A stretch of DNA of 64,000 nucleotides from Listeria ivanovii subsp. londoniensis (GTDB lineage Bacteria > Bacillota > Bacilli > Lactobacillales > Listeriaceae), in the NCBI RefSeq assembly GCF_000763495.1, contig NZ_CP009576.1, positions 2,304,001-2,368,000 on the forward strand. The letters run 5' to 3'. Below are positions 1-10,090 of this stretch, one piece after another (within the stretch, counting starts at the first letter, position 1; every line of letters begins with the position of its first letter). The position numbers were made by a program, and so were the translations under genes. The notes under the pieces are model-generated. The model had not been told where the DNA came from. It searched no databases and was given only the letters and a program-made list of their open reading frames with translations.

Positions 1-585
1 ATTGTCACTTTTGGTCGGACTGTATATTACTTCAGAAATCGAGCTAACGACATCTTTTGGTAGTTGATTAATCTGCGCTACCATTTTTTTAAGTATCTTC
101 CCATTTTTAAAGTTCTGGAACAACAAATCATTTCCAATTGGAAATTGTCTCGGTTGGTCTGTTAATAAAACTCCACTTTCAAGAACATCATAATATTTGC
201 CATCATTTTGTTGATAACCAATGGTTTTAAATTCAGTAATATCAATTTGGATATTGTTCATACCTTCTTTGGAAACTGTTGCTTTTTTTATTAAAGTATT
301 TTTTTTAAGTGTTTCTTCCGCTTTCTTGTTGCTAATTCCTAGGACGAACTCGCCAATAGTTAGTCCACTTTCTTTTCGAACTTCATTCTCACTCAGCTGT
401 TTATTTCCACTCACGCCAATTTCATCCAGTTTGCTGAGCGGAGATAGGAAATACAATGTTATTAATATTAAAATCGCAAAAATTCCGATTAAAATGGCTA
501 GATGTCTGATTAATTTTTTCTTCCGGTATTTTTTTAATTCGGGTATACGGTTTTCAATAGATACTACTCTTCTATTTTCAGCCAT
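1..585 (-). CDS. divIB: cell division protein DivIB/FtsQ (5' part, runs off the window)
   Basis: The frame is open from an ATG at 585 to the window edge, giving the first 195 residues. A basic N-terminus is followed by one membrane segment at about residues 27-45 (IRHLAILIGIFAILILI), then a POTRA-like extracytoplasmic region starting near LSKLDEIGVSGNKQLSENEV. This is the bitopic layout of DivIB, the divisome protein that works with FtsL and DivIC in septal wall synthesis. A good ribosome site (AAAGGAG) lies just before the ATG, 22 bases downstream of the murG stop. It is the last visible gene of the dcw cluster; its C-terminus is outside the window. Confidence 0.93.
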   Translation of the reverse strand, partial: MAENRRVVSIENRIPELKKYRKKKLIRHLAILIGIFAILILITLYFLSPLSKLDEIGVSGNKQLSENEVRKESGLTIGEFVLGISNKKAEETLKKNTLIKKATVSKEGMNNIQIDITEFKTIGYQQNDGKYYDVLESGVLLTDQPRQFPIGNDLLFQNFKNGKILKKMVAQINQLPKDVVSSISEVIYSPTKSDN

Positions 586-607
586 TTTATTCGCTCCTTT
601 CTACGAT

Positions 608-1699
608 TTATTTCATTATGCTTAGGGCAACTTCGACTAGTTTGTTTGCCGCATCCACTCGCCCCATTTGTTTGGCACTTACTTTCATACTATTTAGTTT
701 CTCTTCGTCATTCAAGATGGAATCAATCAGACCCATTAAATCCGTTTCTTTTAATTCTGGTTCGGTAATCACGATTGCTGCGTTATTTTTTTCAAGAGCA
801 CGAGCATTGTATTCTTGGTGATTAGCTGTCACGTAGGGGCTTGGTATTAAAATACTTGGAACACCTAGGGCTGTGAGTTCAGCCAGTGTTGTCGCACCTG
901 CGCGAGAAACAACGAGTGTTACGGCATTGAGAATCTTAGGCATATCATAAATAAACGGTTGTACGCTAATATGATTTCCAAGCTTTAATTCCGCTAGTTT
1001 GTCTTTGATTTTCTCATAGTGTACTTCTCCAGTCACATAAAGCAATTGAAACTCCCGGTTGTTCCATTCTGGCAAAATAGCTTCAACAGCTTCGTTGACA
1101 CCACGAGCTCCGCGACTACCACCAAAAACAAGTACTGTCGGTTTATCTGAAACAAGCCCGTATGCTTCTAATGCTTGATCTGAATCTACGCCAATTACTT
1201 CTGAGGCTCGAGGATTTCCAGTAAAAACGATTTTTTCTGATGCGAAAGAGTCGCTCACTTCTTCAAAACAAATCGCTACTTTGTCTGCATAACGACTTAA
1301 AAATTTATTCGTTAAACCAGCGACACTATTTTGTTCGTGAATCAAAGTGGGGACTTTTAGTTTTGCAGCAGCGTATACAACTGGACCACATACATAACCA
1401 CCTGTGCCGATAACAACATCCGGTTGAAACTCACGAAGAATTTGCTTACTTTTTTTTGCTCCACTTAAGAAGCGCATCACTGTTTTCACATTTTCGAGTG
1501 ATAGGGAACGTTTAAATCCAGTAATTTCAATCGCTTCAAATGGAATTCCTTCCCGTTTGATGATGTCTGCTTCAAGACCTTTTTCTGTTCCAATATATAA
1601 AAACTCCGCTTCTGGATGTCGCTGCTTTAATTCTCTGATGAACGCAAGGGCTGGATAAACATGTCCACCTGTGCCCCCACCGCTTATTGCTACTTTCAT
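608..1699 (-). CDS. murG: UDP-GlcNAc:undecaprenyl-pyrophosphoryl-MurNAc-pentapeptide transferase MurG
   Basis: MurG adds GlcNAc to lipid I to make lipid II on the inner face of the membrane. The 363-residue length is normal. The N-terminal glycine-rich loop [14 protein letters not shown] (residues 6-19) and the C-terminal nucleotide-sugar site around [12 protein letters not shown] are intact GT-B family signatures. The start overlaps the murD stop by four bases, so the two are translationally coupled. No spoVE/ftsW gene sits between murD and murG, unlike in Bacillus subtilis. Confidence 0.97.
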   Translation of the reverse strand: MKVAISGGGTGGHVYPALAFIRELKQRHPEAEFLYIGTEKGLEADIIKREGIPFEAIEITGFKRSLSLENVKTVMRFLSGAKKSKQILREFQPDVVIGTGGYVCGPVVYAAAKLKVPTLIHEQNSVAGLTNKFLSRYADKVAICFEEVSDSFASEKIVFTGNPRASEVIGVDSDQALEAYGLVSDKPTVLVFGGSRGARGVNEAVEAILPEWNNREFQLLYVTGEVHYEKIKDKLAELKLGNHISVQPFIYDMPKILNAVTLVVSRAGATTLAELTALGVPSILIPSPYVTANHQEYNARALEKNNAAIVITEPELKETDLMGLIDSILNDEEKLNSMKVSAKQMGRVDAANKLVEVALSIMK

Positions 1700-3063
1700 T
1701 TTTCCACCTCTTCTATTAGTTCGCTTATCGCTTCCATGTAGGCATTTCCGCGAACTTCAAATGTCCGGTATTGATCCCAGCTCGCGCACGCTGGTGAAAG
1801 TAAGATAATATCTCCTGGTGCAGATTCCTTGTAGGCAACCGGAACAGCCGCTTCCACATTATCGACATAATATACTTCAATACCTGCTATTTTCCCTACG
1901 CGTCCAATTTTATCTGCGGTTTCCCCGAAAACTATTAATGCTTTTACATTTTTGAAAAATGGCAGTAATTCATCAAAGGAGTTTCCACGATCTAATCCAC
2001 CAGCTAATAAAATAACTGGATTTTTAAACCCTTTTAAAGCACTTTGCGTTGCCAAAATATTGGTTGCTTTGGAATCGTTATAAAATTTCCGACCTTGCCA
2101 TTCCACCACAAATTGCGTCCGATGTTCTACGCCTTTAAATGTTTCTAAAACGTGCATAATTTCTTCATTAGTCACTCCTAATGTCTTAGCAACAGCTACA
2201 GATGCTAATACATTTTCCAAATTATGTTCTCCTGGAAGTAAAATCCTATCCCGGGCGCCAATGACTTCATCATCAAACATAATATTTCCATTTTGAACAT
2301 AGCTCCCTTGGCCAAGGCGCTGGGTTGTTGAGAATGGAATCACTTGAGCTTTCATTTGTTTTGTTAAGTTTTTCAATTCTTCTTGATCCCAGTTAATGAC
2401 TAGGAAATCGTCCTCGGTTTGATTTTTCTGAATGTGCCATTTGGCTTGGACATATTCAGAGCGATCTGTATGATAATCTAAGTGTGCTTCATAAATATTC
2501 GTAATCACAGAAATATGTGGTCTAAATGTATTTACACCCATTAATTGAAAAGATGAAAGTTCCATGGAGATATGCTGCTCACTTGTCGCATTTTCAGCTA
2601 CTGCTGATGCGGGGAAACCGATATTTCCAGCAAGTAAAGAACTATTTTCTTGATGTGCATTTAGCATATGATGAATGATTGTCGTTGTCGTTGTTTTCCC
2701 ATTAGTTCCAGTAATCCCAACAATCGGCGCTTCTGAAATTTGGTAAGCTAACTCCACTTCTGTGATAATAGGTATTTTTAGTTTTAGCGCTTTTTCAATC
2801 ATCGGGTTGTTATACGGAATACCAGGGTTTTTTATCACTAACTCAAACCCTTCATCTAAAAGTTCAATTGGATGAGAACCACAAATGACTTTAATTCCTT
2901 GTTCGAGAAGTCCTTGTGCTTCCGGATTCTCGCTAAAAGGTTTTTGATCATTTACTGTTACAAAGGCTCCCAATTTATGCATAATTGTTGCCGCGCTAAC
3001 ACCACTTCTTGCTAATCCCAAAACAAGCACTTTTTTGTGATGGTACATTTCAATTTTTTTCAT
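1696..3063 (-). CDS. murD: UDP-N-acetylmuramoylalanine--D-glutamate ligase MurD
   Basis: MurD adds D-Glu to UDP-MurNAc-L-Ala in the cytoplasm. The central ATP loop [12 protein letters not shown] is present, as are the late Mur-ligase signatures HRTQFV and [10 protein letters not shown] place the start at the ATG encoding MKKIEMYHH (3063), because the upstream ATG at 3081 has no ribosome site while a purine-rich stretch (GGGGGAACCAAAGGA) precedes 3063. The product is 455 residues. A 140-base gap with an inverted repeat separates it from mraY. Confidence 0.96.
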   Translation of the reverse strand: MKKIEMYHHKKVLVLGLARSGVSAATIMHKLGAFVTVNDQKPFSENPEAQGLLEQGIKVICGSHPIELLDEGFELVIKNPGIPYNNPMIEKALKLKIPIITEVELAYQISEAPIVGITGTNGKTTTTTIIHHMLNAHQENSSLLAGNIGFPASAVAENATSEQHISMELSSFQLMGVNTFRPHISVITNIYEAHLDYHTDRSEYVQAKWHIQKNQTEDDFLVINWDQEELKNLTKQMKAQVIPFSTTQRLGQGSYVQNGNIMFDDEVIGARDRILLPGEHNLENVLASVAVAKTLGVTNEEIMHVLETFKGVEHRTQFVVEWQGRKFYNDSKATNILATQSALKGFKNPVILLAGGLDRGNSFDELLPFFKNVKALIVFGETADKIGRVGKIAGIEVYYVDNVEAAVPVAYKESAPGDIILLSPACASWDQYRTFEVRGNAYMEAISELIEEVEK

Positions 3064-3129
3064 TTCCTTTGGTTCCCCCATTTATATCAAAATTGGCGGT
3101 CGGATTCATGAGATTCACAAAAACGACGG

Positions 3130-3201
3130 AAAGCGCCAACCAGATTCTGTTTAAAAAACAGCTAACTAGAGACGCTTTTGCCGCAAAAATCGCGGCGCTT
3201 T
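3130..3201 (-). repeat. inverted repeat between mraY and murD
   Basis: Arms AAAGCGCC (3130-3137) and GGCGCTTT (3194-3201) are exact complements 56 bases apart. A smaller stem (CCGC/GCGG) nests near 3181-3195. It follows the mraY stop directly and has no T-run, so it looks like an mRNA processing or stability structure rather than a terminator. Confidence 0.45.
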
Positions 3202-3203
3202 AT

Positions 3204-4178
3204 TTAAAAGATAACTACACACACAGAGACAATTGCCCCAATTAGTCCGATTCCCCAGAAAGTAAGAACAACCCGCCACTCAGACCAGCCACCAAGTTCA
3301 AAATGGTGATGAATTGGTGTCATTCGGAAAATCCGTTTCCCACCAGTTGCTTTAAAGTAAAATACTTGTAAAATAACCGAAGCAGTTTCGATAACGAAGA
3401 TAATTCCGATTAAAAGTAATAACCATTCTTGGTGCAGTAGAATCGATACAGCTGCAATACTTCCACCAAGCGCAAGTGAGCCAGTATCTCCCATGAATAT
3501 TTTCGCCGGATTTTTGTTGAACAATAAGAAACCAAGCATTCCACCCACAATGGCAAAACAGAAAATCGCTACATCCATTTGTTCCTGGTAAAAAGCAATC
3601 ACACCAAAAGCTGAAAAAGCAATCACTGTAAGTCCAGATACAAGTCCATCTAAACCATCTGTTAAGTTAACAGCATTGGAGAACCCTACTAACCAAAAAA
3701 GAATAAAGATCACAAAAAACCAACCAAGGTCAATCTCTGTACTTGTAAATGGAATTTTAAGCGTTTCAGCAAAATCACTGAAATGATAGACTAAGTAAAA
3801 TAAAATTGAAATCGCTACTTGACCTAAAAATTTCTGTTTCGAAGTAAGACCTAAGTTACGCTTTTGAACTACTTTGATGTAATCATCCAGAAAACCTAAC
3901 GCACCGAATAACGCTAGTGCAATAAAGAGTAGCCAGGTTGCGGCACTTGCTTCCCCACTGACGAAAGAAAAAATGAGAAAGCTAATAAGTATAGCTGTAA
4001 TAAAAACGACTGCTCCCATCGTTGGTGTTCCTGATTTTTTTTCATGCATTTTCGGACCTTCATCCCTGATACTTTGTCCGAATTTTAATTTCACTAAAAA
4101 TGGTATGAATAGTGGGATACCTATCACTGTAATGATAAAAGCCACTGCAAATGTTGATACTAACATGTATAAAGACAC
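3204..4178 (-). CDS. mraY: phospho-N-acetylmuramoyl-pentapeptide transferase MraY
   Basis: MraY transfers phospho-MurNAc-pentapeptide to undecaprenyl phosphate to form lipid I. The 324-residue protein has about ten hydrophobic segments and the family signatures GALGFLDDYIK (magnesium aspartates), NLTDGLDGL, FMGDTGSLALGG and MTPIHHHFELGGWSE. The start is a GTG at 4178, since GGGGAG lies eight bases upstream; ATG at 4166 would be a less favoured alternative. It lies between murE and murD in the dcw cluster. Confidence 0.96.
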   Translation of the reverse strand: MSLYMLVSTFAVAFIITVIGIPLFIPFLVKLKFGQSIRDEGPKMHEKKSGTPTMGAVVFITAILISFLIFSFVSGEASAATWLLFIALALFGALGFLDDYIKVVQKRNLGLTSKQKFLGQVAISILFYLVYHFSDFAETLKIPFTSTEIDLGWFFVIFILFWLVGFSNAVNLTDGLDGLVSGLTVIAFSAFGVIAFYQEQMDVAIFCFAIVGGMLGFLLFNKNPAKIFMGDTGSLALGGSIAAVSILLHQEWLLLLIGIIFVIETASVILQVFYFKATGGKRIFRMTPIHHHFELGGWSEWRVVLTFWGIGLIGAIVSVCVVIF

Positions 4179-4224
4179 AATAAATTCTCCCCAATCTGTT
4201 TGTCAAAGCACTTCACTTCATATT

Positions 4225-5700
4225 TTATGCGAGTCCGAGTTTTTTTTCAATAGCTATTCGCGCTTCCACTCGGTCATCAAAATCGATTACTTCATCACCA
4301 ATGATTTGATAATCTTCGTGGCCTTTTCCAGCAATTAGAATAACATCCCCTGTTTCTGCTTTACTGATAGCATATTGAATGGCATCACGACGATTTTCAT
4401 GAACTACATAAGAATCGTTTTCTGGAACACCTTTAATCATATCTTCAATAATTTCTCGTGGATTTTCGCTACGAGGATTATCGGATGTAAATACTGGATT
4501 TGTTGCATATTTTACGGCAACTTTCGCCATTTGTGGTCGTTTTCCTTTATCTCGGTCGCCGCCACAACCAACCACTACGAAAACACGTTTTTCCGCGAAT
4601 TCAGCGATTGTTTGCAGGACATTAAGGAGGCCATCCGGTGTATGAGAATAATCAACAATAACTGGGAAATCTTGTCCGGCATGTACAAGCTCAAACCGAC
4701 CTTTCACACCAGGAATTGCTTCTACTGTTGAAATAGCGTTGTCTAAAGGAATATGTAACGCATAGCTTGTCGCGATAGCTGCAAGCACATTGTATACACT
4801 AAAATTACCAATCATTTTTATCTTAAGTTTAAAATGACCACCCGGTGTATCTAAATCAAACGTCGAACCATGACTAGTAATTTGAATGTTCGAAGCCCTA
4901 AAATCGGCTGCTGCTTTTATTCCAAATGTGATAACATGTGCAGCTGTTGCTGTTTGCATCCGCACGCTTTCTTCATCATCAGCATTTAAAACGGCAATTT
5001 TGGGGTTACTTGAATGGTAACTATTGCCTAATTGGGCAAACAATAAACTTTTCGCATAAGCGTATTCTTCCATTGTATGATGATAATCTAAGTGGTCTTG
5101 CGATAAATTCATAAAGACCGCCACATCGTAATCAGAACCATAAACCCTCCCTTGCACTAACGCGTGAGAAGAAACTTCCATCACCGCTGTACTCACGCCC
5201 TGAAGAAGCATTTCCCGGAAGGTTTCTTGCAAAGTTAGACTATCAGGAGTAGTATTTTTTGTTTCTAAAATTTCATCGCCAATTTTGCGATACATCGTCC
5301 CAATGAGCCCTGTCTGTTCCCCATTTCCACGGACGATTTGCTCTACTAAATGGCTGACGGTTGTTTTCCCATTTGTTCCCGTAATCCCTACTAATTTTAG
5401 CGCTTGGGTTGGTGAGCCGTAAAAATAATTAGCTAGCATCGCCATTGCACGTTTAGTGTCTCTTACATAAATAACTGGAATAGCTACGTCGACAGTCTTT
5501 TCAGCGATTATTGCGACTGCTCCGAGTTCTTCAGCTTTTTTCGCAAATTGATGTCCATCCGCGATTTCTCCATCAATACATATAAAAAGTGTTCCTGGAT
5601 TTACTTTTCTACTGTCTTGAGCAATCTGGTTGACTTCAATCGCCGAGCTCGCCTCACCAGTAAATACTGGGATAGCTTGCATTAGTTCACTTAACTTCAT
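4225..5700 (-). CDS. murE: UDP-N-acetylmuramoyl-tripeptide synthetase MurE
   Basis: MurE adds the third stem-peptide residue. The ATP loop [14 protein letters not shown], the carbamylated-lysine region and the C-terminal DNPRSENPR motif are visible. DNPR is the motif of meso-diaminopimelate-adding enzymes, which fits Listeria peptidoglycan. I choose the ATG at 5700 (MKLSELMQ) because GAGGAG abuts the earlier ATG at 5709 with no spacer but lies nine bases before 5700. The product is 491 residues. Two hairpins separate it from pbpB. Confidence 0.96.
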   Translation of the reverse strand: MKLSELMQAIPVFTGEASSAIEVNQIAQDSRKVNPGTLFICIDGEIADGHQFAKKAEELGAVAIIAEKTVDVAIPVIYVRDTKRAMAMLANYFYGSPTQALKLVGITGTNGKTTVSHLVEQIVRGNGEQTGLIGTMYRKIGDEILETKNTTPDSLTLQETFREMLLQGVSTAVMEVSSHALVQGRVYGSDYDVAVFMNLSQDHLDYHHTMEEYAYAKSLLFAQLGNSYHSSNPKIAVLNADDEESVRMQTATAAHVITFGIKAAADFRASNIQITSHGSTFDLDTPGGHFKLKIKMIGNFSVYNVLAAIATSYALHIPLDNAISTVEAIPGVKGRFELVHAGQDFPVIVDYSHTPDGLLNVLQTIAEFAEKRVFVVVGCGGDRDKGKRPQMAKVAVKYATNPVFTSDNPRSENPREIIEDMIKGVPENDSYVVHENRRDAIQYAISKAETGDVILIAGKGHEDYQIIGDEVIDFDDRVEARIAIEKKLGLA

Positions 5701-5734
5701 TCTTGCCATCTCCTCAAACTTATTCTTTCTGTTA

Positions 5735-5778
5735 TTTTTGCTAAAATCAAAAAGAATCCTTTTCTATCTTAGCAAAAA
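5735..5778 (-). repeat. inverted repeat in the murE leader
   Basis: TTTTTGCTAA (5735-5744) and TTAGCAAAAA (5769-5778) are exact complements separated by 24 bases. It lies in the 170-base pbpB-murE gap, about 35 bases before murE. It could be an RNA structure or a protein site. Confidence 0.45.
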
Positions 5779-5826
5779 CAACAAACTATATCTACCACGA
5801 CTAAAGACACATATTGCAGTTAAAGC

Positions 5827-5863
5827 TAGAAGTATGCCAGTTTCTTGAGCCGACATACTTCTA
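5827..5863 (-). repeat. hairpin just after pbpB
   Basis: TAGAAGTATG (5827-5836) and CATACTTCTA (5854-5863) form a perfect 10-bp stem with a 17-base loop, eight bases past the pbpB stop. There is no strong T-run on the minus strand, so it is at most a leaky terminator or a stabilising 3' structure. Confidence 0.5.
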
Positions 5864-5871
5864 TCTTCCTA

Positions 5872-8130
5872 CTATTGATTAAGCAAATCTCCAATGCCAG
5901 CGTTTTCTTGGATGTCTGTTGCTTTCTTATTTTTTTCAGCTTGATCTTGATCGTGATTTTGGTTAAACTGACTGATTTGTTCAGGAGGAGCGAGCGTAAT
6001 TTTCATTTTTGTGTCACTATTAATTACACTTCCTGCTGATACGCTCTGACCCTTCACATAACCCGAACCACTGAATTCAAAAGGAATACCTGTGATTTCT
6101 GATACTTTTAATGCATCATCTTTGGACCAAGTTACCATGTCCGGAGCTGTCATGTCGCCATCCGTCATCAAGATTACTTTTTGGCCTTGCATTAAATCAC
6201 TGTTTGCTTGTGGCAGTTGCTGGACGATTTTTTTACCATTACCAACGACAACTGGTTCTAACCCTTTGTCTGTCACTGCTTTTTTAGCATCAGCTACTGT
6301 TTTTTCTGTTACAACTGGTACTTTTTCAGATGCTAATTTTTCGACATCAGCTGGTTTGATATTCATATATTGTAAACTATTTTTCATAACTGGATTAAAT
6401 ACTTCAGATACTGCTTCCCCACCAGTTTCGCTTCCAGATAATTGTGGTTGTTGCATTGTCACATAAATAACTAATTCTGGATCATCTGCTGGCGCCATTC
6501 CAAGGAAAGAGAAAATATAATTATCTGCCCCCGTCATATATTTACCAGTTTTTGGATCTGGAATTTGCGATGTACCTGTTTTACCAGCAACATCATAACC
6601 TGGAATGGCATATAGTTTACCTGTACCGTGCTCTCCGCTAATAACATTTTTTAGTTCATCACGAGTTTTTTTAGCTGTTGCCGCACTTATAGGTTTTCCG
6701 GCAGTGGTTGTTTTAGTTTCTGTTTCTTTTCCCGTGTTTGGATCAGTTACTTTGGAAACAACATATGGCTGTTTCATCGTGCCGTCACTTGCAATGGCCG
6801 ATGCAGCTTGAATCATTTGCATCATTGAAACGGTTGTCCCTTGTCCAAAGACTGTGGTTACTTTTTCGATTGGATAGTTATAAAGGATTTTGCCACTTGT
6901 TTCGTTCGGCAAATCAATACCCGTTTTCTTACCAAAACCAAATTTATCTAAATAGGTATGGAATGTATCTGTACCCATTTTGTTTAAAAGTTTAGCGAAC
7001 GCGACATTACTAGAGCGTTCCACACCTTCACGATACGGAATCGATCCCCAACCAACCCCATTATTATGGTCATGGATGGCAATATCTCCTACTTTATATG
7101 ACCCTGATTGGTAATATTCAGTTGGATTGTACACATTCGTATCAATCGCAGAAGCAAGGGAGATAATTTTCATGACCGAACCCGGTTCATAGGCATATTC
7201 AACAGGTAAATCTTGCCAAATGCTCGAACTATTCCCGGTAATAGTAGAGCGGTCAGCAGGATTAAAGGATGGACGTTGGCTAATCGCAAGGATTTCTCCT
7301 GTTTTCGGATCCGCAACAACCGCCATCATATTTTTCGGATTATATTTTGCATCTACAGTCGTCATCGTATCTTCTAAAAAGGTTTGAATTTTTTTATCCA
7401 GTGTTAATGTGATATCTTCGCCATCTTTGGCTTCTGTCACTTTATTTTTAGAATTAGGTAAAATATAACCCATTCGATCGGTACTATAGTCGATTTTTCC
7501 GTTAGTTCCAGTTAACTTCTCATTAAAACGAGATTCAATCCCCATTTTACCTTCAAGAACAGACTTATTTTTTTCTTCTTCTTGTTGGGCGAAACCAATT
7601 AATTGAGTTGCAAAGGTTCCATTAGGATAAAAGCGTTCGGACTGACGTGTAAATTCAATCCCTGGCAAATTTTCTTTTTCGATTTTTGCTTTTGTTTCTG
7701 TAGAAATATTCTTCCCGGCAGCACCAAATTCGACTTGATACTTTCCTTTTTCATTCAGCTTATCTAAAATATCAGATTCGTCCATCGGAATATATTTGGC
7801 TAGAACTTGCGCTGTTTTTTCTTCATCAACGACACGCATTGGGTTTTCAGTAGTCTTTGGAAGCTTATCACTAACAACTGCAGCAATCGTGTAAGAAGCC
7901 GTATCCTCTGCTAACACTTCTCCTTTTCGATCTAAAATGGAGCCGCGCTTTGCTTCGAGAACACTGCTTTTCAAATGCTGTTTAGATGCTTTTGCTGCGA
8001 GTGGTACACCATTCGCTTCACCAACAATTTGCAAATAAAGAAAACGACCAGAAACTAACAAAAAGAGGATAGTGAAAAAGATAAAAAGCACTAGCGCTCC
8101 CCTTCTCATGTTACCTATACGCCGTTTCAT
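5872..8130 (-). CDS. pbpB: penicillin-binding protein 2B (class B transpeptidase, divisome)
   Basis: This is a class B PBP for septal cross-linking. It has a basic N-terminus and one membrane anchor (about residues 11-33), a dimerisation domain, then the transpeptidase domain with S318-V-M-K321, S373-S-N375 and K517-T-G-T520. Two PASTA-type repeats fill roughly residues 600-720, followed by a charged, glutamine-rich tail. Length is 752. The start overlaps the ftsL stop by four bases, so the pair is co-translated. Confidence 0.95.
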   Translation of the reverse strand: MKRRIGNMRRGALVLFIFFTILFLLVSGRFLYLQIVGEANGVPLAAKASKQHLKSSVLEAKRGSILDRKGEVLAEDTASYTIAAVVSDKLPKTTENPMRVVDEEKTAQVLAKYIPMDESDILDKLNEKGKYQVEFGAAGKNISTETKAKIEKENLPGIEFTRQSERFYPNGTFATQLIGFAQQEEEKNKSVLEGKMGIESRFNEKLTGTNGKIDYSTDRMGYILPNSKNKVTEAKDGEDITLTLDKKIQTFLEDTMTTVDAKYNPKNMMAVVADPKTGEILAISQRPSFNPADRSTITGNSSSIWQDLPVEYAYEPGSVMKIISLASAIDTNVYNPTEYYQSGSYKVGDIAIHDHNNGVGWGSIPYREGVERSSNVAFAKLLNKMGTDTFHTYLDKFGFGKKTGIDLPNETSGKILYNYPIEKVTTVFGQGTTVSMMQMIQAASAIASDGTMKQPYVVSKVTDPNTGKETETKTTTAGKPISAATAKKTRDELKNVISGEHGTGKLYAIPGYDVAGKTGTSQIPDPKTGKYMTGADNYIFSFLGMAPADDPELVIYVTMQQPQLSGSETGGEAVSEVFNPVMKNSLQYMNIKPADVEKLASEKVPVVTEKTVADAKKAVTDKGLEPVVVGNGKKIVQQLPQANSDLMQGQKVILMTDGDMTAPDMVTWSKDDALKVSEITGIPFEFSGSGYVKGQSVSAGSVINSDTKMKITLAPPEQISQFNQNHDQDQAEKNKKATDIQENAGIGDLLNQ

Positions 8131-8489
8131 TGACCATCTACCACTTTCACATTATCACCATCAAGTTTTAACCCTTTTTCTTTAGCGATTTTTAAAATAC
8201 GTTCATATCTCCCTAAATCTTTTACTTCTACTTTTAAGTCTTCATTAGATTTTTGTTGCTCAACAATTTTCTTTTCTTTTGTTTGAATTTCTTGGTTTAC
8301 TGTGTAAATTTGCGCTTGAACACTAATGATTCGGAAAGCAACAACTAAAATAATCGCAAGCGCTATCGTGATGATTACTTTTTCGCCAAGAGTCATTTGA
8401 CCTCGTCTTAAAATTTGTTTTTTAGGTTGTTCCGCTTCTCTATGTACCCTATTTGGCTCTAGATTAGATTTATAGGCGACATTGCTCAC
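8127..8489 (-). CDS. ftsL: cell division protein FtsL
   Basis: A 120-residue bitopic protein: cytoplasmic basic N-terminus, one membrane segment (about residues 33-52, KVIITIALAIILVVAFRII), then a heptad-like coiled coil rich in K, E and Q. This is the FtsL pattern, and its place between rsmH and pbpB is diagnostic. It partners with DivIC and DivIB. Sequence identity across the family is low, so the call rests on topology and position. Confidence 0.93.
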   Translation of the reverse strand: MSNVAYKSNLEPNRVHREAEQPKKQILRRGQMTLGEKVIITIALAIILVVAFRIISVQAQIYTVNQEIQTKEKKIVEQQKSNEDLKVEVKDLGRYERILKIAKEKGLKLDGDNVKVVDGQ

Positions 8490-8505
8490 ATTTTTTCAAC
8501 TCCTG

Positions 8506-9444
8506 CTATTTTATAATTTTTTCGATGACACGTAGTTTGGCTGAACGCGCTCGGTTATTTTGTTCCAATTCTTCTTCACTTGGCACAATTGGTTTTCTAG
8601 TAGCAAGTTTAAAGTCTGGTTTATATTCATCTGGAATGACTGGAAGACCGAGTGGTAAATCTGGTCCTTTTGTCGCTTCTTGGAATAGATGCTTGGTTAT
8701 GCGGTCTTCTAAGGAATGGAATGTAATAACACTTATCCTGCCGCCTGGTGTAATTAAAGTTAAGGCTTTTTCAAGTGAATCTTCTACTGCGCCGAGTTCA
8801 TCATTAACGGCAATTCGAATCGCTTGAAAAGTTCGTTTCCCTGGATGGCCACCTTTTCGTCTTGCTGGTGCCGGAATTGCTGTTTTAATGATATCTACAA
8901 GTTCGCCAGTTGTTTCAATTGGTTTTGCTTCGCGGCGGCGTTCGATTTCACGAGCAATTTGTTTGGAAAATTTTTCTTCTCCGTATTGGAAAAAAATTCG
9001 AATTAAATCTTGGTAGGACCATTCATTAACAACTATTTTCGCTGTAAGTTCTTGCTCCCTATCCATACGCATATCAAGTGCTGCGTCTTGGTGATAACTA
9101 AAACCACGTTCTCTTTCGTCTAGCTGTGGGGAAGATACACCTAAATCATATAAAATCCCATCAACTTCACTAATTCCACGTTCATTTAGTGCTTCTTTCA
9201 TATAACGAAAATTCGACTTAACAAAAGTAACTTTATCGCTATATGCTGCTAATTTAATTTTTGCATTATCAATTGCTGTTTGATCTTGGTCAAACGCAAA
9301 TAAGTGCCCTTTTTCATTAAGCTTATTTAGTAAATACTCTGAGTGACCTGCGCCGCCAAGTGTTGCATCGACATAGATTCCGTCTGGTTTTACTTCAAGC
9401 ATATCTACGGTTTCATGTAGTAATACGGTTTCGTGCTTAAACAT
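8506..9444 (-). CDS. rsmH: 16S rRNA (cytosine-1402-N4)-methyltransferase RsmH
   Basis: RsmH (MraW) methylates C1402 in the ribosomal P site. The 312-residue protein shows the SAM-binding stretch [14 protein letters not shown] near residue 26, [12 protein letters not shown], and the family segment [19 protein letters not shown] strong AAGGAGG site precedes the ATG. It lies 12 bases after mraZ. Confidence 0.97.
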   Translation of the reverse strand: MFKHETVLLHETVDMLEVKPDGIYVDATLGGAGHSEYLLNKLNEKGHLFAFDQDQTAIDNAKIKLAAYSDKVTFVKSNFRYMKEALNERGISEVDGILYDLGVSSPQLDERERGFSYHQDAALDMRMDREQELTAKIVVNEWSYQDLIRIFFQYGEEKFSKQIAREIERRREAKPIETTGELVDIIKTAIPAPARRKGGHPGKRTFQAIRIAVNDELGAVEDSLEKALTLITPGGRISVITFHSLEDRITKHLFQEATKGPDLPLGLPVIPDEYKPDFKLATRKPIVPSEEELEQNNRARSAKLRVIEKIIK

Positions 9445-9456
9445 ATGATTTCCTCC

Positions 9457-9888
9457 TTAAATATCAAAGCCAATCATATTTTCGGCTAAATCAGCAAATG
9501 TTTCTTCTGCCTCATTAAAGACATCTTCCCACTCTGATTTACTCCAAATTTCAATACGACTAGAAACTCCGATAATTACTGTTTCTTTTTCCAAATCCGC
9601 ATACTGTAGTAAGTTGGTTGGAATATTAATCCGACCTTGTTTGTCTAGTTCACATTCAGACGCACCGGAAAAGAAGAAACGTGTAAAGGAACGAGCATCT
9701 TTTTTTGTTAGAGGTAAAGTTTGGAGTTTTTCTTCTAGCTTTTTCCATTCTTCTTGTGGGTAAGCAAATAAACACTTATCAAGTCCTCGGGTTATAACAA
9801 AATTATCCCCCAAAAGCTCACGGAACTTAGCTGGCACAATTAATCTGCCCTTTATATCGATGTTATGTTGATATTCTCCCATGAACAT
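9457..9888 (-). CDS. mraZ: transcriptional regulator MraZ
   Basis: MraZ is the first gene of the dcw cluster and, in several bacteria, represses it. The 143-residue protein has two SpoVT-AbrB-like halves, each with the expected core ([13 protein letters not shown] near residue 14 and [14 protein letters not shown] near residue 84). It starts at the ATG for MFMGEYQ. Three AAAGTGG boxes lie just upstream, which suggests autoregulation. Confidence 0.96.
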   Translation of the reverse strand: MFMGEYQHNIDIKGRLIVPAKFRELLGDNFVITRGLDKCLFAYPQEEWKKLEEKLQTLPLTKKDARSFTRFFFSGASECELDKQGRINIPTNLLQYADLEKETVIIGVSSRIEIWSKSEWEDVFNEAEETFADLAENMIGFDI

Positions 9889-9898
9889 TAGACTTCAC

Positions 9899-9938
9899 CC
9901 ACTTTCCTCCATACCACTTTACCACATCTCCCCACTTT
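9899..9938 (-). promoter_or_regulatory. MraZ operator: three AAAGTGG boxes
   Basis: On the minus strand AAAGTGG occurs at 9932-9938, 9914-9920 and 9899-9905, immediately upstream of mraZ, with start-to-start distances of 18 and 15 bases. MraZ is known to bind short direct GTGG-type repeats ahead of its own operon. I see no clear sigma-A boxes beside them. Confidence 0.65.
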
Positions 9939-9964
9939 GCACCACCCAAAACCTAAAAAAGCGC

Positions 9965-9998
9965 AAAAAAAATCATTCCATGAAAGCCATAGAATGAT
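9965..9998 (-). terminator. terminator of the MFS gene
   Basis: The stem ATCATTCCATG/CATAGAATGAT (one mismatch) at 9972-9998 is followed on the minus strand by eight T residues. It ends the MFS transcript before the mraZ promoter region. Confidence 0.85.
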
Positions 9999-10090
9999 CA
10001 ATCCCCTATTTAAAGCCATTCCCACTAATTTCTAATCGCTAAAATGAATGTGGGGCTTGGTGGAGGGATTCCCCACTTTCTTCCAAAAAA

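Noticed and set aside
1802..1811. Ten-base match (AAGATAATAT) to the TnpB-associated guide, inside murD
   Set aside because: It lies within a coding region, starts at guide position 2, and a 10-mer match of this AT-rich composition is expected by chance in 64 kb on two strands.
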